Assembly (NCBI GenBank): GCA_022826725.1
Contig: JAJDUF010000011.1
Span: 62,001-126,000, forward strand
Source: Chloroflexota bacterium
GTDB taxonomy: Bacteria > Chloroflexota > UBA11872 > UBA12225 > JAJDUF01
Length of the DNA stretch: 64,000 nucleotides
Reading direction: 5' to 3'
A model generated the notes under the pieces. The model saw only the letters and a program-made list of their open reading frames with translations. It had not been told where the DNA came from and did not search any database. Both the position numbers and the translations under genes were made by a program. How positions within the stretch are numbered: the first letter of the stretch is position 1; every line of letters begins with the position of its first letter. Below are positions 26,158-34,858 of this stretch, in pieces.

Positions 26158-27252
26158 ATGGCGATGGCAAAGAGCGCGACGGCCAAGCTGCGCCCCGGTC
26201 AGTTGAACGGGAAGCAGGCGGAGAAAAAACGGAGCGATCGGGATCAGGCCGTGGACCAGGCGATCAGCCAGATCGAGCGCCAGTTCGGCAAAGGCTCGAT
26301 CATGTGGCTGGGGGATGCCGGTACTCGGTTGAACACTGGTGTCATCCCGACGGGTGTTATCTCCCTCGACATCGCCTTGGGGATTGGCGGTCTGCCCCGC
26401 GGTCGGGTGATCGAGATTTACGGCCCGGAGGGCGGCGGGAAGACGACATTGGCATTGAACGCAGTCGCCTCGGCGCAACAGGCCGGTGGGGTCGCTGCCT
26501 TCGTTGACGCGGAGCACGCGCTCGACCCGGTGTGGGCCGGTACCTGTGGCGTGGACGTTGAGCACCTGCTGGTCTCGCAGCCGGATACCGGCGAGCAGGC
26601 GCTGGAAATCACCGAGATGCTGGTTCGTAGTGGCGCCGTGGACTTGGTCGTCGTTGACTCCGTGGCGGCGCTCGTGCCACGGGCGGAGATCGAAGGAGAT
26701 ATGGGCGACTCCCTGCCGGGTATGCAAGCCCGGCTCATGTCCCAGGCTTTGCGTAAGCTCACGGCCGCGATCTCCAAGGGCCATGCGGTCGTCATCTTCA
26801 TCAACCAGATCAGAGAGAAGATCGGCGTGCTCTTCGGCAATCCGGAGACCACACCTGGTGGCCGCGCGCTGAAGTTCTATTCGAGCATGAGGCTGGAAAT
26901 CCGCCGCGCCGAAACGTTGAAGTCCGGGTCCGACAGCATCGGCATGCGGGCCAAGGTCACCGTCCGCAAGAACAAGCTGGCGCCGCCGTTCCGCGTCTGC
27001 GAGTTCGACATCATGTTCTCGGAGGGCGTGTCGCGGTTCGGTGGTCTGCTCGACGTTGGGGTAGATATGGAGATCGTGCGGAAGGCCGGCGCGCACTACT
27101 CCTTTGGCGAGACGCGCCTCGGTATGGGGCGCGAGAACGCGAAGAACTTCCTCAAGGAGCATGCAGAGGTAGCCGGCGAGTTGGAGCGCCAAGTACGCGC
27201 TCGCGCCGCCGACTTCCGCGGCATTACCGTCGCCACCGGCCAGCAATCCTAG
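26158..27252 (+). CDS. recA: Recombinase RecA
   Basis: RecA forms filaments on single-stranded DNA, drives strand exchange and triggers LexA self-cleavage. The 364-aa protein has [16 protein letters not shown] (Walker A, about residues 81-96), [20 protein letters not shown] (Walker B and L1 region), [30 protein letters not shown] (L2 region) and the usual C-terminal domain. GPEGGGKTT differs slightly from the common GPESSGKTT. Two in-frame ATGs lie six bases apart (26158 and 26164); the second has better spacing from GAAAGGA. A palindromic operator overlaps its promoter. Confidence 0.97.
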   Translation: MAMAKSATAKLRPGQLNGKQAEKKRSDRDQAVDQAISQIERQFGKGSIMWLGDAGTRLNTGVIPTGVISLDIALGIGGLPRGRVIEIYGPEGGGKTTLALNAVASAQQAGGVAAFVDAEHALDPVWAGTCGVDVEHLLVSQPDTGEQALEITEMLVRSGAVDLVVVDSVAALVPRAEIEGDMGDSLPGMQARLMSQALRKLTAAISKGHAVVIFINQIREKIGVLFGNPETTPGGRALKFYSSMRLEIRRAETLKSGSDSIGMRAKVTVRKNKLAPPFRVCEFDIMFSEGVSRFGGLLDVGVDMEIVRKAGAHYSFGETRLGMGRENAKNFLKEHAEVAGELERQVRARAADFRGITVATGQQS

Positions 27253-27270
27253 CGATAGCGCCAAGCTGTA

Positions 27271-27296
27271 GGGACGCAGCACGCTGCGCCCGTCCC
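27271..27296. repeat. REP-like hairpin after recA (possible terminator)
   Basis: GGGACGCAGC / GCTGCG-C-CCGTCCC forms an imperfect hairpin, 19 bases after the recA stop. It belongs to the same style of GTAGGG-prefixed palindromes as that at 24852. Confidence 0.55.
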
Positions 27297-27465
27297 CCTG
27301 CGGAGCGAGGGGCTGTTGCTCTCCTCGGTCCCCGCCCGCTTTACCCCACCTCGTTCATAGCGGCCCGTTATCCCGTATACTCCTAGAGGCCGATCTTGCC
27401 GGCGCTATAGCTGGCCGGCTGTGCTCGCAAAAAATCGGAAAACTGTCAGCAAGGGGTGTGCCACC

Positions 27466-28989
27466 GTGTTCGACGTCGGCCCCATGGAGTTTGCCGTCAT
27501 CATAGTTGTGGCTCTGCTGGTCGTTGGCCCCGAGCGTATTCCGGAGATCGCGCGGACGCTCGGGCGGTTCATCGGCCAGTTGCGCCAGCTCGGCGGTGAC
27601 ATTGGCGATCCCATCCAGCAGGTGCGGGAAGCGCTACACGAAGGGATCCAAGAGGGTGAGGCGATTGCACACCAGATTCAGGCCGATGTTGAGGGTGTAC
27701 ACGAGGACCTCCAGTCGGCCGCGGACTTGGCAAACGACCCGGCGGTAGCCGAACAGCCGGCCGCAGCCCAGCCAGCCACGGTGCAGCCATCGGCGACGAC
27801 GGGCGTTGCTGCACCCGCGCCCGACCCTGCGGCTGCCGCGCTTCAGGATACCGCGCGAGAAGCGGCTGCGGTCATCGCCGCGAGCAGTGCGGATACGGCC
27901 CCGCACGACGACGACCTCGGGAACGTTGATCTCCCGGATGCCGCTGTCCCTACTGACACCCCTGCCGTTGACGAGCTTGACCCAGTGCAGCAGGCTATCG
28001 TGTCCATCGAAGCGAACGAGGACTATGCGCCCGTCGAGCCGGAAGCGGCGGCGGAAGAGACGAGCGATGGCGCTGCCGCCGTCACCGACGCGGCCGATGA
28101 TGACGAGCTTGACCCGGTGCAGCAGGCCATTGCGGCTATCGAAGCGAACGAGGAGTACGCGCCCGTCGAGCCGGAGGCAACGGAACCGGAGGCAGCGGAA
28201 GAGGAAACGAGCGACGCTGCCGCCACCACCGATGACGAGGACTCCTATGATCCGGTGCTAGACACCTTGGCGAGCAAGGCTGGCGATCTTCCTCAAGACA
28301 CTGATGATGCGGCCGTATCCGTCGGTCCTAGCGAGGAGCCGGACCTACCGGCAGAAGAGGCCACGAGTAAGGACGACGATACGCTCGCTGTGGCGGCCTC
28401 TTCTCAGGAGCCATCGGCCGCAGCAGACGCCGACACGATCCCGGAGACTGATGCCGGGGGCGAGGCCACCGAGACGTCGGCAACTCCCAAAGCCGCACTG
28501 GCGTCTCGGGCCGATGGCGTGGCCGCTACGACCACCGACAACGCGGATGTACCGCTGTATACCGAAGTGGCGCTGCCGAAGACGCCTACGGAAGCTGGTG
28601 GCACGCCGGATCGTGTGTCAGCCGACGGCCTGGCCGATTCCGGGGCTACCGCGAGTGCCCCGGACGGTCTACTGACGGAGGCTACACGATCCGCCGCCGC
28701 TCCAACGAGCGGTCTGATCGCAGCCGGTGAGGCGGTCGGTGGCGCAGACTCGAATGCCGCGGCGGTTGCGGTCGCGGAGGAGGACGCGGTGCGTGTCGCG
28801 CTGGAGCCGGCGTTGTATGAGGCATTGCAGGGCATGGACATCGCGCCTGAAGAGCGTGCCCGTGAGCTGATCGTGCTGGGCCTATTCCGTGAGGGCCGGA
28901 TGACTGCCGGACGTGCGGCCTGGCACCTGGGCCTGTCCGAGCAGGAATTCACCGATCTGCTGGCCTACAAAGGCATCAGCCAGACCTAG
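27466..28989 (+). CDS. TatA/B-type translocase protein with C-terminal UPF0175 domain
   Basis: A 507-aa protein. The N-terminus (VFDVGPMEFAVIIVVALLVVGPERIPE) is that of TatA/TatB: a single span at about residues 8-23, a GPER hinge and an amphipathic helix. Normal TatA proteins are 50-150 aa. Here an Asp/Glu/Ala/Thr-rich region of nearly 400 residues follows, with a tandem duplication (DELDPVQQAI...IEANE.YAPVEPEA, twice) and a degenerate third copy. The last 60 residues (ARELIVLGLFREGRMTAGRAAWHLGLSEQEF) match the UPF0175 antitoxin-like domain. The GTG start has AAGGGGTG seven bases upstream. No tatC is nearby. The fusion is unusual; its function is unknown. Confidence 0.8.
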   Translation: MFDVGPMEFAVIIVVALLVVGPERIPEIARTLGRFIGQLRQLGGDIGDPIQQVREALHEGIQEGEAIAHQIQADVEGVHEDLQSAADLANDPAVAEQPAAAQPATVQPSATTGVAAPAPDPAAAALQDTAREAAAVIAASSADTAPHDDDLGNVDLPDAAVPTDTPAVDELDPVQQAIVSIEANEDYAPVEPEAAAEETSDGAAAVTDAADDDELDPVQQAIAAIEANEEYAPVEPEATEPEAAEEETSDAAATTDDEDSYDPVLDTLASKAGDLPQDTDDAAVSVGPSEEPDLPAEEATSKDDDTLAVAASSQEPSAAADADTIPETDAGGEATETSATPKAALASRADGVAATTTDNADVPLYTEVALPKTPTEAGGTPDRVSADGLADSGATASAPDGLLTEATRSAAAPTSGLIAAGEAVGGADSNAAAVAVAEEDAVRVALEPALYEALQGMDIAPEERARELIVLGLFREGRMTAGRAAWHLGLSEQEFTDLLAYKGISQT

Positions 28990-29117
28990 CTTGTGCTGGT
29001 CATCGTCCCTCGGTGCTGCACTCCGGCAAGTCGCCGCCGAGCTAATCCTGGTGCTGGCGCTACGACGCGCCGGCGACCATCGCGTCGAGCGAGCGTCGGT
29101 GTAACCCTGACAATAGT

Positions 29118-29990
29118 ATGACGGCCCGCATCGCGTTGACGCTTGCTCCCTGGGGCGCCGAGCCGCTGCCGCTGGTCCTCGACGTCGTTGCTGGTGCGGG
29201 GTACGACGGCGCGCTCGTCGAGGAGTCCCACGTGCTGCCCTGGACCGACGAGCTGAGCCGCTATCGGGACTGGTGGGATGAGCGCGAGGTCCGGATTGCC
29301 GCCTGCCACCTCCCGGGGCTATGGCAGGAGCCAACGCAGTTGAAAGACGAGCTTGAGCGCCTCCGGCGGACGGCGGAGCTGCTCGCCGAACTGGAGTGCG
29401 AGCACGCGGTACTGTCGCTGCCGATCCGGCGCGAGCTGGTGCTTGTTGCCGGCTACCAAAATCTCCGCCAGCCCTTTGCCTTGACCGAGGGCAAGCTGCA
29501 ATACCTCGGTGAAGCGCTCAACGTCGTTTCCGAAGTGCTGTTGGACTTTGGTCTCACGCCCTCCATCCGCAACCGTCTCGGCACGCAGCTGGAGACGGCT
29601 GATGAGCTACACATCCTGATGGATGCCACTGAGCCGGAGTTGATCTCCCTCACGCTGGACATTGGCCAGGCGATGGTGGCGGGCACGCGCCCCGAAGTCC
29701 TAGTGCGGCAATACGCCTCGCGGATCGCCTTGCTGCTCTACAAAGACGTGGACCTGACTATCCTCAAAGAGACGCGCGACGAGCTTTACGACTACGACGA
29801 GTTCCTGCAGCGCGGCGGCATCGTGCCGCTCGGCCAAGGCCACCTTGACCTGACTCAGGTCTCGCTGCCCCTGATGAGTAGACTGATGGATGGCGGCTGG
29901 CTTGTCGTTGATCCCCAAGGCCCCGAGCGAGCGCCGGTCGAGAGCGCCGAAACGAGCCGCGAATACCTACACGAGCACTTTGAGCTATGA
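29118..29990 (+). CDS. TIM-barrel sugar phosphate isomerase/epimerase-like protein
   Basis: A 290-aa protein of the xylose-isomerase-like TIM barrel fold. Alternating strand-helix segments are visible, with conserved polar residues at strand ends (ALVEESHV, AACHLPG, HAVLSLPI, SLTLDIGQAM, LLLYKDVD, GGIVPLGQGHLD). The D-x-GQ and KD motifs resemble the metal and substrate sites of the Pfam AP_endonuc_2 group. The substrate cannot be read from the sequence. It follows the TatA-like gene by 128 bases and may be independent. Confidence 0.7.
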   Translation: MTARIALTLAPWGAEPLPLVLDVVAGAGYDGALVEESHVLPWTDELSRYRDWWDEREVRIAACHLPGLWQEPTQLKDELERLRRTAELLAELECEHAVLSLPIRRELVLVAGYQNLRQPFALTEGKLQYLGEALNVVSEVLLDFGLTPSIRNRLGTQLETADELHILMDATEPELISLTLDIGQAMVAGTRPEVLVRQYASRIALLLYKDVDLTILKETRDELYDYDEFLQRGGIVPLGQGHLDLTQVSLPLMSRLMDGGWLVVDPQGPERAPVESAETSREYLHEHFEL

Positions 29991-30094
29991 TGGGCCGGCC
30001 GTACTCAGGACCGATGGCCCAAGGTACGGCCCGCTCAACTAGACGGCCAGATTTGGGACATAGAAGGTCGCAGGGGTAGTTGCGAGCGCACGCG

Positions 30095-31018
30095 CTAGGC
30101 TGATGGCTGCGGGCTGAGGGGTGGTCGCTCGTCGCGTATCCGATGTGTGAGCCACAGGCCGCCGATGGCCAACAGCACTCCCACGCCGACGAGCCACAGC
30201 GGGAGTAGCTCCGGGGAATCCGGCGTACCCAAGATATCGCTCACCGGCTCCCAGTCGCCGAATCTGAACAGGAGCACGGCGAGCAAGTTATTGAAGGCAT
30301 GACCGAAGATGCAGAGAGTCAGTGAGCGTGTGCGGACATACCACCACCCGAACAGCGCGCCAAGCATCACTGCACCGACGGCCTGCCAGGGGTTGAGGTG
30401 TATCAGACCGAACAGCAGCGATGAAGCGATGATTGCCTTCGGCGCCGAATAGTGCAGCAGCAAGCCGCGCAAGATCACGCCACGGAACAGGAGTTCCTCC
30501 GTGAGCGGCGCGACGATGACCGCAGCCAACAATGAAGCCCAAAGTGGTCCCCCCACGAGCGTCTCAAGAAGCTCCTTGAACCAATTGGGCAGTGGGAGCA
30601 CCATACTCATGAGGCTGCCTGCCTCGGCCACGACGATCATCGCGCCGAGCAGCGTCAGGATAACCGGCGGCCAGAAGGCGAGGCGCACCGGGCGCAAAGG
30701 GAACAGTTCCTGGAAAGGGACGCCGGCCTTTTCACGGATGTACAGCATGACGGCCCAGCAGAAGATGAGGGTTAACCCTGCCAGGGTTGCCGGATGGTTG
30801 AGCAGCCCGGCGACATCCTCTGCGATCCGCTCCGCCGCATCAGCCGGCCCACTCAGCACGGCGAGAGTAGCCCAGACGAACAGGGGGATGACCAAGAGGC
30901 TACCGACGGCGAACTGTACGACCGGGATGAAGACGGTGAGCCAAATGGCCTCGGCGAGCCGCGGATACGGCGGTCGCGGTGCCGTGCCGGTCTGCGCTGG
31001 CGTTGGAGTCGTATCCAC
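30095..31018 (-). CDS. CPBP-family intramembrane metalloprotease
   Basis: A 307-aa polytopic membrane protein with about eight hydrophobic segments. The CPBP (CAAX protease and bacteriocin-processing, Abi) motifs are in order: EELLFRGVILRG, LLFGLIHLN and FGHAFNNLLAV, providing the paired glutamates and the histidines for the metal. Such proteins cleave peptides within the membrane; targets are often unknown. The start is a GTG with GAGGGGA about eight bases upstream. It ends near the convergent isomerase gene. Confidence 0.88.
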   Translation of the reverse strand: MDTTPTPAQTGTAPRPPYPRLAEAIWLTVFIPVVQFAVGSLLVIPLFVWATLAVLSGPADAAERIAEDVAGLLNHPATLAGLTLIFCWAVMLYIREKAGVPFQELFPLRPVRLAFWPPVILTLLGAMIVVAEAGSLMSMVLPLPNWFKELLETLVGGPLWASLLAAVIVAPLTEELLFRGVILRGLLLHYSAPKAIIASSLLFGLIHLNPWQAVGAVMLGALFGWWYVRTRSLTLCIFGHAFNNLLAVLLFRFGDWEPVSDILGTPDSPELLPLWLVGVGVLLAIGGLWLTHRIRDERPPLSPQPSA

Positions 31019-31048
31019 GGTGATTGTCCCCTCTGCTGCGAGGCGATT

Positions 31049-31804
31049 CTAGCGCACTGCGCGTCGCAGCCGGCCTATCCAGCGCGTGGAGAGGGTGCGC
31101 GGAGCCGCGGCCGGCGCCGGTACTGTGCCGAGCACTGGCAGGCTCAGGAGGGCAGTGACCTCGCCCGGCGTATTGAGCGTGCGCCGCAGCCCCGCCGCAA
31201 TCCGGAGCAGTACGAGGAGCGCGGCGACGATGGCTAGGGTGCGTAGGACGGCTACCAACAGTCCGCGCCAGGGGATCAAGCGCCGCGGCGGGGCCGGGTC
31301 GGTGATGACAGCCACCTCGATCCGGGGTTGCCCCGCCTCGTCGGCCACGGTCGCCGCGCCGTGCTGCTCCAGCGCGGCGGCCGTGGCCACGGCGATCCGG
31401 TACGTGCTCTCGGTGGTGCCGGTAACGACGCTGATCTGCAGTGTGCGATGCACCTGCTGCGCCGAAAGTGCACCCGCGATGGCGCCGGGCGGTGGTCGTG
31501 TCCCGAACTGTTCCTCGAGGCTTGCGGCTACGCCGGCCGCGAAGCTGCGACTCTCGACATAATCGCTGAGGTCCAGTAACACCTGCTGCACAAACTGCGC
31601 CCGCCGGTATTCCTGGGGGTAGCGGGAACGCAAGAGCAAGGCTTCGGCCGGTAGGGTCGGCTGTACGAGTGCCCGCACTTCGGTGCCGTAGAAGGGCTGC
31701 CGCAATGCGAGCGCAAGATTACTGCCCAGGGCCAGGACCGCGACGATTAGCACCAATCGGCGCCACTGCCATGCGACTCTGACGACACTCGTTCGCACGG
31801 TCAT
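31049..31804 (-). CDS. Wzz-like polysaccharide chain-length / co-polymerase protein
   Basis: A 251-aa protein with an N-terminal span (about 16-34), a periplasm-like domain with predicted helices, and a second span (about 181-203) followed by a short cytoplasmic tail ending in basic residues. This layout is that of Wzz/YveK-type proteins that govern exopolysaccharide length. The proline-rich segment before the second span (DPAPPRRLIPWRG) is typical. No tyrosine-kinase domain is fused and no other polysaccharide genes adjoin, so the assignment is from topology and short motifs. Confidence 0.6.
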   Translation of the reverse strand: MTVRTSVVRVAWQWRRLVLIVAVLALGSNLALALRQPFYGTEVRALVQPTLPAEALLLRSRYPQEYRRAQFVQQVLLDLSDYVESRSFAAGVAASLEEQFGTRPPPGAIAGALSAQQVHRTLQISVVTGTTESTYRIAVATAAALEQHGAATVADEAGQPRIEVAVITDPAPPRRLIPWRGLLVAVLRTLAIVAALLVLLRIAAGLRRTLNTPGEVTALLSLPVLGTVPAPAAAPRTLSTRWIGRLRRAVR

Positions 31805-31912
31805 ACGCCGCTCAAGGTGTCAACGGAGCTACATCATTGGCGGGCTGTGGTATGCAGTGACACGCTAGGTCTGGACCACCGGTTTCCTCCGAGCAATGAC
31901 CCGCTTGGTCGG

Positions 31913-33145
31913 TTACTCGTGGATCAGGATAGGCATACCGATCCCGGCCCATTGCCAGAAGAACCGTGATGTTGACAAGCTCATGTTGACACAGCCAAAG
32001 CTCATTGGCGCACCAAAGTTATCGTGCCACCAGGCGTAATGGAGCGCATGACCCTGATTGGTGAAATACTGCGTGTATAGCACGTTCTCTAGGCGGTAGT
32101 GTGCTGGGTGACCCCAGGGCAGGCCGATGGTGGCGCTGTCCATCACCTCGTTGTACACGCGACGGTTGATCGTATAGCGGCCGAGCGGCGTGAGACCCTT
32201 GCTCGCCAGACCGGTAGACACCAGATCGGTGAAGATCGGCCGGTCGCCTACGAACGCGGTGGCTCGCTGATGATTGATGCTCACCGCCAGCCACCGTAGC
32301 CGTTCCCAGGTGCTAGTCGCGTGGGAGTCCGCGGAGTGCAACTCCATGTCGGAGATTGCATCGCTGTGTGCGGACAAAACGGTGTCCAGGTCCGGCTTGC
32401 GAATCTTCGCAGCGGCCAAGACCTGCCGCCAGTTCACCGTGCTGGGCAGGCGCAGCGATGTCCCCGGCTGCCACCCATGCAGCTGCGCGAGTGCGGCGCC
32501 GAGCCGTGCAGGATAGACTCCATCTTGGTGTAGCTCTAGGCGCGCACGCTGAAAATACTGCGCTGGCACACCGCCGACGAGGTGCTCCCGGCTGGTCGGC
32601 TGGCCGAAGATGGCTGTGCCACCATAGTGGCGGAAGAAGCTCAGAAATGGCTCACGCACCGTAAGCCCGCTTTCGGGAAAGTACTGCCCAGGATCGGTCA
32701 CGGTAAGATCGGTTACGGCGACACTTGGATACGTGGCCGGTGACCTACCTGTCGCTGCCAGGTATTCCTCGGCAAGCGGGGGGAGCACGACACCACGCTG
32801 ACCCGGCCACCGCTCGAACCGCGCCCGCTCGAACCACTGGATGCCGACGCCGCCTTCAGTATATTCCGCTGAAATGGGTAGACCGAACAGGTGTTGCCCA
32901 CCGTTGTCGAGCCAGAACTGGGCGAAATCCAGCGCCACCGTGTGGCCGGTCTCGGGAAAGCGAACCCCCGGCTGTCCTGCGGCCGCCGCCCCCACGAGCC
33001 GCGGTCCCACGGCCGTCGCGATACCTGACGCGAGGGCAGCGCCGGCTACCTGGAGTGCCCTCCGGCGCGCATACCCAATCGGTCTTGCACTACCCGTCGT
33101 GTCATTGGATTGTGTGGCTATGGCTGGGTACCGTACTCCCTGCAT
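31913..33145 (-). CDS. Tat-exported L,D-transpeptidase (YkuD) with LGFP-like repeats
   Basis: A 410-aa exported protein. A twin-arginine signal (YARRRALQVAGAALASG, near residues 25-41) is followed by two repeat modules of about 50-60 residues that read like hypothetical LGFP-type repeats (FPETGHTV...FGLPIS and FPESGLTV...FGQPTS). The C-terminal YkuD domain has the catalytic cysteine in MSFGCVNMS. The usual histidine of SHGC is replaced by phenylalanine, and an upstream HDNFG follows HYAWW. It probably forms 3-3 cross-links or attaches proteins in the wall. A strong GGGAGGAG site precedes the ATG. Confidence 0.85.
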   Translation of the reverse strand: MQGVRYPAIATQSNDTTGSARPIGYARRRALQVAGAALASGIATAVGPRLVGAAAAGQPGVRFPETGHTVALDFAQFWLDNGGQHLFGLPISAEYTEGGVGIQWFERARFERWPGQRGVVLPPLAEEYLAATGRSPATYPSVAVTDLTVTDPGQYFPESGLTVREPFLSFFRHYGGTAIFGQPTSREHLVGGVPAQYFQRARLELHQDGVYPARLGAALAQLHGWQPGTSLRLPSTVNWRQVLAAAKIRKPDLDTVLSAHSDAISDMELHSADSHATSTWERLRWLAVSINHQRATAFVGDRPIFTDLVSTGLASKGLTPLGRYTINRRVYNEVMDSATIGLPWGHPAHYRLENVLYTQYFTNQGHALHYAWWHDNFGAPMSFGCVNMSLSTSRFFWQWAGIGMPILIHE

Positions 33146-33448
33146 CTACACTCCTCCCTTCACCCTCGTTGGGAAGGCTGCTGTGCCCGTCTCCGTTAGC
33201 CAACTGCAAGCATGTGCTGCGTCTCTATCGAGAGCATAGCATTGACACGGTGGCACGACCGCGCTAGAGTGCCCCATTAACTCTTCCCTGGAGGCAATCT
33301 CGCCGGCTCTCCATCCCGATTAACGACGGGGATGGCGCGGCGACACGCCAGCGGCCATATGGCTACCGCCAACCCGGTGCATCTCGCCGCAGGACTCCCT
33401 ACTCCGGCCGCCGGTGGCAACAGTAATAATGCGCGAGGAGCGAGAGTG
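33146..33448. other. Divergent promoter region
   Basis: About 300 bases between the divergent L,D-transpeptidase and oxidoreductase genes. It holds the promoter at 33242-33270 and a hairpin CCATCCC...GGGGATGG (about 33312-33336) that would lie in the mRNA leader of the oxidoreductase gene. Confidence 0.6.
33242..33270 (+). promoter_or_regulatory. Promoter of the Gfo/Idh/MocA gene
   Basis: Perfect TTGACA (33242-33247), a 17-base spacer and TAGAGT (33265-33270). The resulting leader would be about 170 nt long. Confidence 0.65.
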
Positions 33449-34492
33449 ATGGCACGAACCTACCGTGTGGGTGTGGTCGGCATGGTGCATGATCACGTCT
33501 GGGGGCTGCTCCGGTCCTGGGAGCAGCTACCCAACGTGACTATCGCTGCTGCTGCCGACCCTCATGAGGAGCTACGCGCTCGGATCGAGGCCGAATACGG
33601 TGTGCGTGCACTGTATGAGACCTATGATGAGCTGCTTGAGTGCGAAGACCTCGACATCGTGAACTGCACTACCGAGAATGCCCGCCACGCCGAGGTCGTC
33701 GAAGCGGCAGCGGCGCGCGGTCTGCACGTCCTCGTCGAGAAACCGATGGCCGCCAGCCTCGCGCAGGCCGAGCGGATGATGGCCGCGGCCAGCTTTGCGG
33801 GGGTCAAACTCTTCCTCAACTGGCCATCAAGCTGGCAGCCGCCGCTCCAGCACGCGATCAAGCTGGCCCGCGAGGGTTTCATCGGACAGGTCTACGAAGC
33901 GCGTTACCGCGGTGGGCACACCGGCCCGCGCGATCTTGGCTGCTCGCCCTATTTCTATTCCTGGCTCTACGATGCCGAGCTAAACGGCGGCGGCGCCTCG
34001 GCAGACTACCTCGGCTACGGCACCGGCTTTGTCTACGACGTCCTGGGTATGCCGTCGGCGGTCGTGGGCCTGGCCGGGCGATTAGTCCAGGATTTCATCA
34101 CCGTGGACGATAACGCCCGCCTGCTGCTGGAATACCACCGGGCCATGGCTCTGGTGGAGGGATCGTGGACGCAGGCCCGACCGCTGCCCGGCGCCGCTGC
34201 CATTTGCGGGGCCGAGGGAAACCTCGTGGTCGAATATGGCGGTGATCTGACGTTGTATCGCCGTGGTGCGCGTGAGCCGGAGCCGATTGCCGCGCCGCTG
34301 CTGCCGGTAGGCGCCCGCTCCGGCCCCGAGGCCTTCCTCGGTGCCATCATGCGCGACGAGCCGATCACTAGCCCGTCCAGCCCACTCCGAGGACGAAATA
34401 TCCAGGAAGTGGTCGAAGCCGGCTTCCAGGCGATTCGCACCGGGCGGAAAGTCTCGCTGCCATTGCCGCCCGGCGCCGGCAGTGACGCCTAA
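33449..34492 (+). CDS. Gfo/Idh/MocA-family oxidoreductase
   Basis: A 347-aa NAD(P)-dependent oxidoreductase of the sugar or cyclitol dehydrogenase type. The N-terminal Rossmann strand is VGVVGMVHDHVWGLL. The family motif EKPMAASLAQAE, with the catalytic-site lysine, lies near residue 98. The C-terminal alpha/beta domain follows. The usual GxGxxG loop is degenerate (GVVGMVHDH), so cofactor use could be altered. The ATG at 33449 has GAGGAG upstream; a longer open frame to 33332 lacks one. The substrate is not determinable. It lies alone after a well-formed promoter. Confidence 0.85.
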   Translation: MARTYRVGVVGMVHDHVWGLLRSWEQLPNVTIAAAADPHEELRARIEAEYGVRALYETYDELLECEDLDIVNCTTENARHAEVVEAAAARGLHVLVEKPMAASLAQAERMMAAASFAGVKLFLNWPSSWQPPLQHAIKLAREGFIGQVYEARYRGGHTGPRDLGCSPYFYSWLYDAELNGGGASADYLGYGTGFVYDVLGMPSAVVGLAGRLVQDFITVDDNARLLLEYHRAMALVEGSWTQARPLPGAAAICGAEGNLVVEYGGDLTLYRRGAREPEPIAAPLLPVGARSGPEAFLGAIMRDEPITSPSSPLRGRNIQEVVEAGFQAIRTGRKVSLPLPPGAGSDA

Positions 34493-34549
34493 CACTAGGA
34501 AGGACTACCGGCGTGACGCGGAGTGTCGGATGGGGGAGCGCGCGCGCAT

Positions 34550-34828
34550 ATGCCTGATAGCGGTGCGCCGACGCGCCGGCTCGTGCATGTCGGCTTCGGC
34601 AACTCCGTCGCCGCGGACCGCATCGTCGTCGTGGCCGCGAGCGACTCGGCGCCCATCAAGCGGCTCGTGCAGACGGCGGGGGAGCGCAGCCAAGTGATTG
34701 ACGTGACCTTTGGTCATCGGACCAGGTGCGTGCTCGTCCTGGACACCGGGCAGGTCGTGCTGGCCGCGTTGAGCGCCCGTGCGATAGCGCGGCGTGTCGG
34801 CTTGAGCCATGAAGACGATGGCGCCTGA
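34550..34828 (+). CDS. RemA-like DUF370 protein
   Basis: A 92-aa protein of the DUF370 family, which includes RemA, a DNA-binding activator of biofilm matrix genes in Bacillus. The family core is clear: VHVGFGNSVAADRIVVV, SAPIKRLVQTA, IDVTFGHRTRCVLVLDTGQVVLAAL. The start at ATG 34550 is about 18 bases after GGGGGA; a GTG at 34523 would add nine residues. It follows the oxidoreductase by 57 bases and may share its transcript. In many bacteria the gene neighbours gmk and rpoZ, which are not present here. Confidence 0.85.
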   Translation: MPDSGAPTRRLVHVGFGNSVAADRIVVVAASDSAPIKRLVQTAGERSQVIDVTFGHRTRCVLVLDTGQVVLAALSARAIARRVGLSHEDDGA

Positions 34829-34858
34829 CTGCCCAGCGTTGAGTAAGGCTACGGCTGG

